Source: Fidelibacterota bacterium UBA2125 (lineage in GTDB: Bacteria > Fidelibacterota > Marinisomatia > Marinisomatales > S15-B10). Taken from it: a stretch of 16,088 nucleotides of DNA. Within the stretch, counting starts at the first letter, position 1. Every line of letters begins with the position of its first letter. A program made the position numbers and the translations under genes. The DNA is taken from assembly GCA_002329125.1 (NCBI GenBank), contig DCXX01000124.1:451-16538 (forward strand). Direction: 5' to 3'. Under the pieces are notes generated by a model. It was not told the origin of the DNA. It did no database searches and worked only from the letters and a program-made list of their open reading frames with translations. Below are positions 1-6,912 of the stretch, one piece after another.

Positions 1-1094
1 TGAAGTTTCTGTACCCGCCTACCGGAAATGGATGTTCCCTTGCTGGGGGACAGAGTTTCGGTTACGGATTCAGTGGCGCGGGGTTGTAACTTTCTGGCTT
101 TAATCTGAGTGACCCCAGTTTCAGCTCTGGCAAGCAAGATTTCGTTCATGTCTGCGGTTTCCAGTCCAGTATCAGGAAAATTAAATAGGCTTATCCCCGG
201 GGAATCCATCTCTTGAAGCTCTACTTTATATCCAGAGGACAACTCCACCAGCAATGTTTTTTCCGCAGTATGGGGGAGTAATATTTCTTTCACACCGTTA
301 AAATCGGAATCTATTTGTGAAATAGCTGAGGGGATAATTTTCTCTCCGAGAACGTTAGATTGAGTAGCAGTTGATGTTGAATGGTCAATTTTTAGTAAAC
401 CACCTTCATTAAGATAAAATTGTATATGCAGATCGTTGGCTTCCTCTGATATTGCTACCAAGTCAATTAGTCCATCGTTATTATAGTCGGAAGGGGAAAC
501 CACAAGCAAACCCATGCCGTTTTCTAAAGAGCCAGCCGCAAGCGACTGTTGTTTTTCTATTACACCATTTTCTCCCATTGATAGTAGAGTAATTCCCCTA
601 GCAGGACTTCCCATAGAAATTGCTATTTCATCCCACCCATTATTATCAAGATCTACTATGGCGAGATTAGTCGGGCGGGAAGAAGCAGCACCCCAAGAGG
701 CGCTTGCCTCACTTGATGGAGCTCCATCAATCCAGGAGAAAATCCTAAGCCACGGTTCAATCGTTCCTCTTAGACCACCTCTCGATAAAACAACAATTTC
801 AGGCGAACCGTCTCCATTCATATCTGCGATTGTAATGTCTCTAACAGGCGTGGCAGAGTTATAAGACCAAAGAAGAATGTGTTCTCCTGTTTCGCTTATC
901 TCATTATAAGAGCAGAGAGTGCCATGCTTGGAGGTGGGGTCGCTTTTCTCAACACTGAGGAACTCACTCAGTCCATCTCCATCAAAATCAAACGTCCCTT
1001 TTATTGAACTCACAAATTTGGTTTGAGAAAAGAGGAAGAAAGGGGCGATAAGAACCAGGGAAATTATTGATAGTTTGTTGTTAGAAATGTGCAT
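1..1094 (-). CDS. Secreted FG-GAP/VCBS repeat protein, C-terminus cut by the window edge
   Basis: An uninterrupted reverse-strand frame runs from an ATG at 1094 past the left edge, giving 364 visible residues. An in-frame TGA at 1103-1101 lies just upstream, so the start is well bounded. The first ~24 residues form a signal peptide (hydrophobic core SIISLVLIAPFFLF, likely cleavage near S23-Q24). Calcium-binding FG-GAP-type Asp/Asn-Gly loops recur at about residues 36-41 (DFDGDG), 91-96 (DMNGDG), 148-153 (DLDNNG), 203-209 (DYNNDGL) and 263-268, each followed by a short hydrophobic strand such as PEIVVLS or DEIAIS. Such repeats build an extracytoplasmic beta-propeller; its ligand cannot be read from sequence. 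The visible C-terminal part (about 325-364) is low in hydrophobics and may be a linker to a further domain. No good SD is seen. The gene is divergent from the one at 1305. Confidence 0.85.
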   Translation of the reverse strand, partial: MHISNNKLSIISLVLIAPFFLFSQTKFVSSIKGTFDFDGDGLSEFLSVEKSDPTSKHGTLCSYNEISETGEHILLWSYNSATPVRDITIADMNGDGSPEIVVLSRGGLRGTIEPWLRIFSWIDGAPSSEASASWGAASSRPTNLAIVDLDNNGWDEIAISMGSPARGITLLSMGENGVIEKQQSLAAGSLENGMGLLVVSPSDYNNDGLIDLVAISEEANDLHIQFYLNEGGLLKIDHSTSTATQSNVLGEKIIPSAISQIDSDFNGVKEILLPHTAEKTLLVELSSGYKVELQEMDSPGISLFNFPDTGLETADMNEILLARAETGVTQIKARKLQPRATESVTETLSPSKGTSISGRRVQKL

Positions 1095-1209
1095 GTTTAA
1101 TCAGTTTGTAAAACGATGGTTAAAAAATTGGATGTCATTCCTACCTCGGTTTAGTCACGGCCGGAAGCCGCCCAAGCAGAGCAAATATATTCGGAGGTCT
1201 TGGGAAAAT

Positions 1210-1248
1210 CAAGCGAAAATCAACGCCAATGTTTCGGGATTTCGCTTG
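1210..1248. repeat. 9-bp inverted repeat in the divergent intergenic region (possible operator)
   Basis: The left arm CAAGCGAAA (1210-1218) is exactly complementary to the right arm TTTCGCTTG (1240-1248), with 21 bases between them. Arm centres are 30 bases apart, about three helical turns. The right arm runs into a candidate -35 element of the rightward gene at 1305. No T-run follows, so a terminator is unlikely. An operator or a 5'-region hairpin is possible. The repeat is seen directly; its role is inference. Confidence 0.5.
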
Positions 1249-1275
1249 GCAGTTAGAACCATCAGCTATTAAATT
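1246..1275 (+). promoter_or_regulatory. Candidate sigma-70-like promoter for the secreted protein at 1305
   Basis: TTGGCA (1246-1251, five of six matches to the consensus -35) is followed after 18 bases by TAAATT (1270-1275, four of six matches to -10). Transcription would begin near 1282, leaving a short leader that contains the GGAGG site. The -35 overlaps the right arm of the inverted repeat. The consensus match is modest and the consensus itself may differ in this lineage. Confidence 0.35.
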
Positions 1276-1293
1276 AATGGAAACCATCCTACT

Positions 1294-1298
1294 GGAGG
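1294..1298 (+). promoter_or_regulatory. Strong SD site fixing the GTG start at 1305
   Basis: GGAGG lies 6 bases before the GTG at 1305-1307. The frame from that GTG opens directly with a signal peptide, so this site decides the non-ATG start. Confidence 0.8.
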
Positions 1299-1304
1299 TA
1301 CACA

Positions 1305-2228
1305 GTGTACCAATTCTTAAAAACTGTTTTAGCAACAATATTAATCCCTTTTGCCCTTTGGGCACAAGACGATTTTTACCCATCAGAGCCTTACTATGGC
1401 GGTGGCGTGGGCTTTAGCGAAATGTTCCTGTTCATAGATGTGGGGAAACTGGATGGGTTCGAGTTGCTCGGGACGGTAACAGATACGTCCGGCAACAGTA
1501 CTGGCATGGGTTTTAACACAGCTGATTTTAGCACTCCCTTTGTGGTGTATGGAGGTGAAGGATTTTCACAAGTTACCGGTAGATGGAGAATCGGCGGTTA
1601 TGCAGGTGTTGGGAATTCATCCATCGGCGATCGAAATGAAATAACCCTATTCCTAGATCAAAACAGTGATGGAGTGTTTGATCTTGATGAGGCAATACAA
1701 ACATACGATGGTGATGTTCCAGACAAGCAAGTCTCTTTTACACTGCTTTTTAGTGGGGCCATTGTTGAATACACAATTCCCGTTTTACGCGGATTAGAAC
1801 TTAACGCCGGAGCACTCATGGGACTGGGAAGTGTAACGGCGAAAATTACTCAAAGTTCAGGCGGCGGCGGTTGGAGCGACCAATTTACAGATATGTATTC
1901 TTTGGGTCCGGACGGTTATTATGCTGTTGGAGACCTCGACACGAGTGGAACCATAGATACAGACGATTTCGCTTTGGTAGAGTTTGAAGCTTCTGCAACC
2001 GGATCGAGTATGAGATCATTGAAAGGGTCGTTCTTCAATATGCAGCCATACGCCGGGGTAAAGCTCCAATTCCTCGATAGGATGGGACTCAAAATGACGG
2101 TGGGCTATAACTTAGGTTCAGTTCAGCAGGGTAAGTGGATACTTAATGATTTGGAGAAGATTAGCGATTCTCAGGCAACGCCCTTCAATGGGTTGGCTGT
2201 CAGAGCAATGATATATTTTGGGTTGTAG
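1305..2228 (+). CDS. Secreted beta-barrel-like protein with two EF-hand/dockerin-like calcium loops; function unknown
   Basis: 307 residues starting at GTG with GGAGG 6 bases upstream. Residues 1-20 are a signal peptide ending FALWA before Q21. The mature part is glycine-rich, with alternating hydrophobic stretches typical of beta strands (for example FSEMFLFIDVG, VSFTLLFSGAIVEYTI, PYAGVKLQF, LKMTVGYNLG). It ends VRAMIYFGL, close to an outer-membrane barrel signature with a hydrophobic C-terminus. Two calcium-loop motifs interrupt this: residues 118-129 have D118, N120, D122, D126 and E129 in exact EF-hand spacing, and 210-221 have D210, D212, S214, D218 and D221 as in dockerin-type loops. 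I do not recognise the family. An outer-membrane protein with calcium-binding surface loops is the likeliest reading. It lies 64 bases before ctpA on the same strand. Confidence 0.8.
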   Translation: MYQFLKTVLATILIPFALWAQDDFYPSEPYYGGGVGFSEMFLFIDVGKLDGFELLGTVTDTSGNSTGMGFNTADFSTPFVVYGGEGFSQVTGRWRIGGYAGVGNSSIGDRNEITLFLDQNSDGVFDLDEAIQTYDGDVPDKQVSFTLLFSGAIVEYTIPVLRGLELNAGALMGLGSVTAKITQSSGGGGWSDQFTDMYSLGPDGYYAVGDLDTSGTIDTDDFALVEFEASATGSSMRSLKGSFFNMQPYAGVKLQFLDRMGLKMTVGYNLGSVQQGKWILNDLEKISDSQATPFNGLAVRAMIYFGL

Positions 2229-2292
2229 CTGTTACCGATAGCTTTGTTCATAGTTTAGGAAGCATCACGTTTTCACAATAGTATATTAGGAT

Positions 2293-3891
2293 ATGTCGCA
2301 ACTGAAAAAACGGCTCATCTTTTTTACTTCCACCGTGATTGTATTTTTTGTGGGGGCATCTTTTGTCGTACCCGCTCTTTCCACCCGATCCGGCGATATT
2401 TATGAGAAGATCAAGACCCTTAATCAAATCATTTCCATTGTAAATGAGAATTATGTAGAGCCAGTGGATTGGGATGAGGTGCTTGACGGCGCTTTCCATG
2501 GTATGCTGGAAAAACTCGATCCCCACTCGTCTTATATCCCCCAAAAACAGCTAGAGACCATCTCAGAACAGTTTCACGGGAAGTTTGAGGGAATTGGGAT
2601 TGAGTTCGATATTCTTGGTGGATATATAACTGTCATCTCACCTATTGTCGGTTCACCCTCTGATCGAGCAGGCCTTCAGCCGGGGGACCAGATAATTGAA
2701 ATTGAGCACGAAAGTGCCTACAAGATTACCAAGGAAGAAGTGTTTGAAAAATTACGAGGCCCAAAGGGGAGCAGTGTAAATATTAAAGTTTCCAGAATAG
2801 CTGATAAAAAACCGTTCGAAGTGGTGATTATCCGAGACGAGATACCTATTTACAGCGTTACGTCATCATTTATGCTGGACAATGAAACCGGCTATATTCA
2901 GCTTCGCAGATTTTCTTCCACCACATCTAAGGAAGTAAGTAATGCACTAAATCGGCTCAGAGGAGAAGGGATGACACAGCTCATCTTCGATCTTCGCACT
3001 AACAGTGGCGGATATCTTGAACAGGCAGTGGATGTCGCAGATAACTTTTTTGTAACCAAGGACACAATAGTGTATACAGAAGGACGCCGCCCAAGATCCA
3101 GAAAGGCCTATAAAGCCTCTCCCCGAAAGGGGAGTGATGATTATGCGCTAGTAGTTCTAATTGATAGGTGGTCTGCAAGCGCAAGTGAAATTGTGGCCGG
3201 TGCCATTCAGGATTTGGACCGCGGCCTAATAGTGGGAGAGACCAGCTTCGGAAAAGGATTGGTACAGCAACAATGGATTCTAAATGACGACTCAGCTCTT
3301 CGCGTGACTATCGGGCGGTACTATACGCCTAGCGGGCGGCTAATTCAGAGACCTTATGGTGATGGCACTCACGAATATTATCGTGAACTTGCAGATGAAC
3401 ATAGGGAAGAAAAACTCGATTCTTTAATTGCTGATCGACCCCGCTATCAAACAAAAAGCGGCAGAGAAGTCTATGGTGGCGGGGGGATAACACCAGATGT
3501 TTTTGTTGCGCTCAAAAATAGAACCCCCGAAGTAAGTAAACTCCTAAGAAACGAAAAGAGGATAACATTTAACTGGGGGACTGAAAAAGCGCCCACCATA
3601 AGAAGTAACTGGTTATCAGCAAATGACTTTATTAAAAACTTCCAGATTAGTGAAGATCAGCTATCTTCCTTCTTTGAATATGCGATCCAAGAAGGAGCTC
3701 CCCCCATTAATAATGAAGAACTAGAAAATGATGTTCCTTATTTGAAGATTGTGCTAAAAGCCGAGATTGGAGGAGCAATTTGGGGAAGGAGCACCTATTT
3801 TCAGGTACTCGTAAGCGGTGATTCTCAGGTAATTGAATCCCAAAAGTTATTTGAAAGAGCAAAGAAGCTTTTAACCACAAACAGTGGATGA
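2293..3891 (+). CDS. ctpA: C-terminal processing protease, S41 family (CtpA/Prc-like)
   Basis: 532 residues. Residues 8-28 form a hydrophobic signal or membrane anchor, so the enzyme faces the periplasm. A PDZ domain occupies about 95-170 (GIGIEFD at 101-107, GLQPGDQI at 127-134). The S41 protease core follows, with FDLRTNSGG at 232-240, SASASEI at 294-300 and ETSFGKG at 316-322. S296 and K321 are 25 residues apart, the spacing of the Ser-Lys dyad in characterised CtpA, CtpB and Prc enzymes, so the protein should be active. A further ~180 residues after the catalytic region (from about 350) make it longer than minimal CtpA proteins; no domain is recognised there. The family trims or degrades periplasmic proteins from their C-terminus. 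AGGA sits only one base before the ATG, so initiation signals are weak. The first residues (MSQLKKR then a hydrophobic run) support this start. Confidence 0.95.
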   Translation: MSQLKKRLIFFTSTVIVFFVGASFVVPALSTRSGDIYEKIKTLNQIISIVNENYVEPVDWDEVLDGAFHGMLEKLDPHSSYIPQKQLETISEQFHGKFEGIGIEFDILGGYITVISPIVGSPSDRAGLQPGDQIIEIEHESAYKITKEEVFEKLRGPKGSSVNIKVSRIADKKPFEVVIIRDEIPIYSVTSSFMLDNETGYIQLRRFSSTTSKEVSNALNRLRGEGMTQLIFDLRTNSGGYLEQAVDVADNFFVTKDTIVYTEGRRPRSRKAYKASPRKGSDDYALVVLIDRWSASASEIVAGAIQDLDRGLIVGETSFGKGLVQQQWILNDDSALRVTIGRYYTPSGRLIQRPYGDGTHEYYRELADEHREEKLDSLIADRPRYQTKSGREVYGGGGITPDVFVALKNRTPEVSKLLRNEKRITFNWGTEKAPTIRSNWLSANDFIKNFQISEDQLSSFFEYAIQEGAPPINNEELENDVPYLKIVLKAEIGGAIWGRSTYFQVLVSGDSQVIESQKLFERAKKLLTTNSG

Positions 3892-3920
3892 TCAACTGTT
3901 TTTAGGGTTGCAATGGTTCG

Positions 3921-3949
3921 TTGACTTTACAGAGGGTTTTGATTAGCTT
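3921..3949 (+). promoter_or_regulatory. Candidate promoter for the exbB-exbD-exbD-tonB operon
   Basis: TTGACT (3921-3926, five of six to -35 consensus) is followed after 17 bases by TAGCTT (3944-3949), which keeps the three most conserved -10 positions (T1, A2, T6). Predicted transcription start is about 3956, giving a ~37-base leader with an SD before exbB. No Fur-like palindrome was seen nearby, so iron control is not supported by the sequence. Confidence 0.4.
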
Positions 3950-3992
3950 CGTGAGCACTTTTAAAATGCAAATAGCTAGAAGGAGATAAAAG

Positions 3993-4682
3993 ATGGTTCA
4001 ATATTTCTTACAAGGCGGTAGTTTCATGTGGCCAATCCTTATTCTGCTTTTGTTTGGGTTGGGGTTTGGCGTTGAGAGACTTATTACGTTGTTTAGTGCA
4101 TCTATCAACACCAGAAAGTTTCTCGGTTCCGTTCGCGGCGCGCTTCATGACGAAGGATACGATGCCGCAGTAAATGTATGCAGCAAGACCCCAGGTCCCG
4201 TTGCCGAGGTCTTTCATGCCGGCCTAACCCGGGCACATCGGGGCATTGATGCGGTGGAAAAAGGTATCGAGAGCGCCGGAGCCGTTGAAATGGCATTTCT
4301 GGAAAAGAATATGGTCTGGTTAAGCACGGTTATAACATTGGCTCCCATGCTTGGGTTTACTGGGACGGTTTATGGTATGATCCAGGCTTTTGATGATATT
4401 AAGGCAGCCAACGAAATTTCCCCATCTGTAGTTGCCGGAGGTATTTCAGTTGCCTTGTTAACTACGTTATTTGGTCTTGTTGTGGCGATCATTATTCAGT
4501 TGATCCAAAACTTTCTTATTTCTCGAGTAGATAAGCTTGTAGTGGAAATGGAGGAAAGTTCTGTGGTGCTTCTGGATGAGCTTGCTGAGCTAGAACAATC
4601 TGGAAAGTTGTCAACAGCCAAACCCAAGAAGCCACCAAAAAAGACGACGCGAAAGACTAAAATTACCCCTAAAAAGGAATAG
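3993..4682 (+). CDS. exbB: ExbB/TolQ/MotA-family proton channel subunit
   Basis: 229 residues. AGGAG at 3981-3985 lies 7 bases before the ATG. Three transmembrane segments are visible: about 11-34, 107-133 and 146-174. The second contains APMLGFTGTVYGM (117-129), the signature of ExbB/TolQ channel subunits, and the third begins after SPSVVAGGISVALLTT. Between the first two is a ~70-residue cytoplasmic loop, as in the family. ExbB pentamers surround ExbD and turn proton flow into movement of TonB. The C-terminal ~30 residues are an unusual Lys/Pro/Thr-rich tail (from about 199) predicted to be cytoplasmic and disordered. It is the first gene of a four-gene operon; the following exbD begins 2 bases after its TAG. 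Confidence 0.95.
   Translation: MVQYFLQGGSFMWPILILLLFGLGFGVERLITLFSASINTRKFLGSVRGALHDEGYDAAVNVCSKTPGPVAEVFHAGLTRAHRGIDAVEKGIESAGAVEMAFLEKNMVWLSTVITLAPMLGFTGTVYGMIQAFDDIKAANEISPSVVAGGISVALLTTLFGLVVAIIIQLIQNFLISRVDKLVVEMEESSVVLLDELAELEQSGKLSTAKPKKPPKKTTRKTKITPKKE
4674..4678 (+). promoter_or_regulatory. SD site that places the first exbD start at ATT 4685
   Basis: AAGGA at 4674-4678 lies inside the last codons of exbB and 6 bases before the ATT at 4685. The only ATG in the reading frame near the N-terminus (4727) has its nearest purine-rich stretch about 15 bases away, too far for efficient use. The site therefore favours the ATT start. Confidence 0.55.
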
Positions 4683-4684
4683 TT

Positions 4685-5077
4685 ATTAAGAAGCGCATCA
4701 AGCCGGGGGAGATACCGACTGCCTCCATGGCAGACATAGCTTTCCTGCTCCTGATATTTTTCTTGGTTACTACTACGATTGACATGGACAAGGGATTAGA
4801 CCTTGTCCTACCGCCGATGGGCGAGACCAAGGAAATCCCCAAAAAGAATATCGCAAACTTACTAGTGGACGCCAAAGGAAATGTTCTTCTAGACAAGAAA
4901 CCGATTAATATTAATGATGTTAAAAAAGAAGTAATGAGAATGATAGCAGAAAACGATAAATTGATTATATCAGTTAAAACCCACACAAGCACAAAGTATC
5001 AAGCATACATTGATGTGTTAGATCAATTAAAGTTGGCGAACGCAAAGAAAATTTCTATTGCTGAAACGAAAAAATGA
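4685..5077 (+). CDS. exbD: ExbD/TolR-family protein, first copy, apparent ATT start
   Basis: 130 residues if started at ATT 4685, 116 if started at ATG 4727. The longer form reads KKRIKPGEIPTASMADIAF, matching the N-terminus of the next gene (KKKTKIVAEIPTASMPDIIF) and the ExbD family: a basic cytoplasmic tail, then a single membrane helix with the essential Asp (D17) near its start. The helix spans about 17-36, and residues 40-130 form the periplasmic domain. The in-frame stop at 4670-4672 leaves only ATA 4679, ATT 4685 and ATC 4697 as upstream alternatives, with no ATG, GTG or TTG. ATT also has an SD 6 bases upstream. Its TGA overlaps the next ATG (ATGA, 5074-5077). ExbD couples proton flow through ExbB to TonB. 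A base error turning ATG into ATT is the main alternative. Confidence 0.85.
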   Translation: MKKRIKPGEIPTASMADIAFLLLIFFLVTTTIDMDKGLDLVLPPMGETKEIPKKNIANLLVDAKGNVLLDKKPININDVKKEVMRMIAENDKLIISVKTHTSTKYQAYIDVLDQLKLANAKKISIAETKK

Positions 5078-5493
5078 AGTTCAAGAAGAAAACTAAAATT
5101 GTAGCCGAGATACCAACGGCTTCCATGCCTGATATTATTTTTATGTTACTGATATTCTTTATGGTGACCACGGTATTGCGTACTTATGAAGGGTTGAATG
5201 TGTTCTTACCTCAGGCAAAAAAAATTCAAAAACTGGAGGTAACAAAGCGGCACATAGCCCATGTTTTTGTTTCTAAAGATGGGCTGATTTCAATTGACGA
5301 TAAGATCATATTAAAAGAGCATGTTGATCGTGTTATGCGGATTAAAAGAACAGCTGACCCAAAGCTGGTGATATCTCTGAAAGCAGATAAAGATGCTTCC
5401 ATGGAACTCATTAGCGAAATACACACAGAACTTCGGGAAGCAGATGCCCTTAAAGTAAACTATTCCTCTAAATCTAAGGCCCCCCAATCGTGA
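5074..5493 (+). CDS. exbD: ExbD/TolR-family protein, second copy
   Basis: 139 residues, starting at an ATG that overlaps the stop of the first exbD by four bases. A lysine-rich N-terminus (MKFKKKTK) leads into EIPTASMPDIIFMLLIFFMVTT, with the conserved membrane Asp at D20. The rest (about 45-139) is the periplasmic domain; it ends in a Ser/Lys-rich tail. It resembles the preceding gene throughout the N-terminal third but is diverged afterwards (different loop lengths and residues), so the pair is an old duplication rather than a recent repeat. Two different ExbD proteins could form a heterodimer inside one ExbB ring, a frequent arrangement in Bacteroidota-like operons. Its stop overlaps the GTG start of tonB. 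Confidence 0.95.
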   Translation: MKFKKKTKIVAEIPTASMPDIIFMLLIFFMVTTVLRTYEGLNVFLPQAKKIQKLEVTKRHIAHVFVSKDGLISIDDKIILKEHVDRVMRIKRTADPKLVISLKADKDASMELISEIHTELREADALKVNYSSKSKAPQS

Positions 5494-6143
5494 TTATCAG
5501 GAAGGACTATAAAGTTTCACTTAAGTATCGTTATCCGGTGATGGTTCGCGGCTCTATTCTGTTTAGTCTTTTGTTATTAGTGGGGCTTTCTTTGGCCTTT
5601 CCCCGGTTTGTGGCAAATCAATTTATAGATCTCAGTGCGCAGCGAAATGATGACGATTTAGATGTGGATATTCCACAAACAGAACAGTTTGAGCAACCCC
5701 CTCCACCCGCCCGCCCGTCTATTCCTGTAGCATCAGATAGAGAAGATCTGGCGGATGACGTGACAATAGAAGATACAGACTTTGAAGATTTTATCGAGTG
5801 GGACGCACCACCCCCACCACCCTCATCCGGGCCAAATGTTAAATTTATTGCATATGATGATCCACCGGTGCCAGTTGGCGGTTATGGAGCAATACAGAGA
5901 AATATTGTTTATCCCGAAATAGCCCAAGAAGCTGGAATTGAAGGGAAGGTTATTATTCAGGCATTTATAGATGATAAAGGTCGTGTTCAGGGAATGAGCG
6001 TCCTACAAGGGATTCCAAACACAGGCCTCAACGAAGCCGCTATGGCTGCAATTAAAAAGACGCGATTCAAACCTGCACAGCAACGTGACCGCCCGGTGGG
6101 TGTATATATTTCTATTCCGGTTAATTTTAAGCTCAAGGGATGA
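5490..6143 (+). CDS. tonB: TonB-like energy transducer
   Basis: 217 residues from a GTG that overlaps the upstream stop (GTGA, 5490-5493), indicating translational coupling. A short basic N-terminus precedes one membrane helix at about 20-38. A periplasmic linker follows, rich in Asp/Glu and Pro, with proline runs at 70-73 and 107-111. The TonB C-terminal domain covers about 130-217: it contains YPEIAQEAGIEGKV, then IDDKGRVQGMSVLQG, then AAMAAIKKTRFKPAQQRDRPVGVYISIPVNFKL, all hallmark segments of the fold that grips the TonB box of outer-membrane receptors. The linker is short (~90 residues) compared with E. coli TonB. No TonB-dependent receptor gene is in this window. The gene ends 32 bases before frdD, which points the other way. 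Confidence 0.93.
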   Translation: MIIRKDYKVSLKYRYPVMVRGSILFSLLLLVGLSLAFPRFVANQFIDLSAQRNDDDLDVDIPQTEQFEQPPPPARPSIPVASDREDLADDVTIEDTDFEDFIEWDAPPPPPSSGPNVKFIAYDDPPVPVGGYGAIQRNIVYPEIAQEAGIEGKVIIQAFIDDKGRVQGMSVLQGIPNTGLNEAAMAAIKKTRFKPAQQRDRPVGVYISIPVNFKLKG

Positions 6144-6175
6144 TCATTCCTAAAAACACCCCCAATTAATCTCTA

Positions 6176-6526
6176 CTAAATATTCCAAAGAGTAACTGCT
6201 GCGACGATTGTTCCAGCAATCGCCCCCCCATAACAAAGGATAGCAATAGGTGTGCTTACGGACTTCAGCCCGACATCTACAAGGGTGAAGCGAAAGCGGT
6301 GAGCCCAATGGAAAAGCGGCAGTGAAATTACGGCAAAAAGAATCAGTTTGATGAGCAGGTGGGACACAGCGGAATAAATTTTTTCAAAGTTGAGAGGATT
6401 ATCACCCACAAGATCAAATGGTATTAGAATACCCGTGATTACGATTAGTATAGGGAGTACCATGGCTGCCACCATGCCGCCGGCTGAGAAGAGTGACCAC
6501 CAGATCGGTTCGTTGGACTTTGCCAT
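6176..6526 (-). CDS. frdD: Fumarate reductase membrane anchor subunit D
   Basis: 116 residues, close to the usual ~119. The ATG at 6526 is two bases after the frdC stop. A longer reading of the frame (to 6607) only runs back through frdC and lacks family similarity. The N-terminus SNEPIWWSLFSAGGM aligns with that of E. coli FrdD, including W10 at the quinone-proximal Trp position. Three membrane helices lie at about 16-38, 54-72 and 92-114. LPLFHWAHRFRF carries H76-R77, matching the His-Arg pair that lines the proximal quinol site. Together with FrdC it anchors FrdAB to the cytoplasmic membrane and binds menaquinol. No haem-ligand pattern typical of haem-bearing complex II anchors is apparent. 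It is the last gene of the frdABCD operon. Confidence 0.93.
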   Translation of the reverse strand: MAKSNEPIWWSLFSAGGMVAAMVLPILIVITGILIPFDLVGDNPLNFEKIYSAVSHLLIKLILFAVISLPLFHWAHRFRFTLVDVGLKSVSTPIAILCYGGAIAGTIVAAVTLWNI

Positions 6527-6528
6527 TT

Positions 6529-6912
6529 CTACACGGTTAATACCAGCCAGGCGACAATAACGGAAACCACAGCCCACCCGGCGTAAAATGTCCCCGCCAC
6601 CAACCATTGGGGAATCCGCTCTTCTCCTCTGTAAAGCACGAGAATCTTAGGTGTCAAGTTAAACCAAGTAATGGTGTGGTAGAGTACGAAAACGAGCGTG
6701 ATAAGATGCAGCGCCACACTACTGGGTGAATTCAAAGCAGCCATGAAATTGTCATAGGCGTTGGCTCCTTGTGTTAGTTTGTAAACCAAGACCAGTAGAA
6801 AAATACAATACCCCGCAACGAAGACACTGGTTAGCTCCCTAATCATGAATAAAATGTATGGTTTTCGCTTAAGCCACAATGTGTTCGACACGGGTCTGTG
6901 GTAGGTACTCAT
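6529..6912 (-). CDS. frdC: Fumarate reductase membrane anchor subunit C
   Basis: 127 residues from the ATG at 6912, which overlaps the frdB stop as ATGA (6912-6909). An in-frame ATG at 6927 exists but lies inside frdB and adds only five residues. The protein aligns with E. coli FrdC from end to end: MIRELTSV carries R25-E26, equivalent to the Arg-Glu pair used at the quinol site, and LYHTITWFNLTPK (77-89) matches the conserved His-Thr-x-Thr-Trp-Phe segment. Three hydrophobic helices are visible at about 24-46, 65-85 and 103-126. It partners FrdD in anchoring the complex and passing electrons from menaquinol to the FrdB clusters. Translation is probably coupled to frdB and frdD by the overlap and the 2-base gap. 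Confidence 0.93.
   Translation of the reverse strand: MSTYHRPVSNTLWLKRKPYILFMIRELTSVFVAGYCIFLLVLVYKLTQGANAYDNFMAALNSPSSVALHLITLVFVLYHTITWFNLTPKILVLYRGEERIPQWLVAGTFYAGWAVVSVIVAWLVLTV

Noticed and set aside
514..864. Forward-strand open frame opposite the FG-GAP gene
   Set aside because: It is the complement of an unbroken reverse-strand gene with signal peptide and repeat motifs; its own translation shows no family features.
3879..3901. Hairpin AAACAGT/ACTGTTT with a short T-run at the end of ctpA, as a terminator
   Set aside because: Only 7 base pairs, two of them GC, a 9-base loop, and just three T residues after the start of the right arm. It overlaps the ctpA stop codon and is too weak to call.
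6144..6175. Bidirectional terminator between convergent tonB and frdD
   Set aside because: The 32 bases have no inverted repeat of useful length; the transcripts probably end within the opposing genes or by another mechanism.
6527..6607. Longer frdD start at 6607
   Set aside because: The extra 27 residues come from reading the end of frdC out of frame; the family N-terminus begins at the ATG at 6526.
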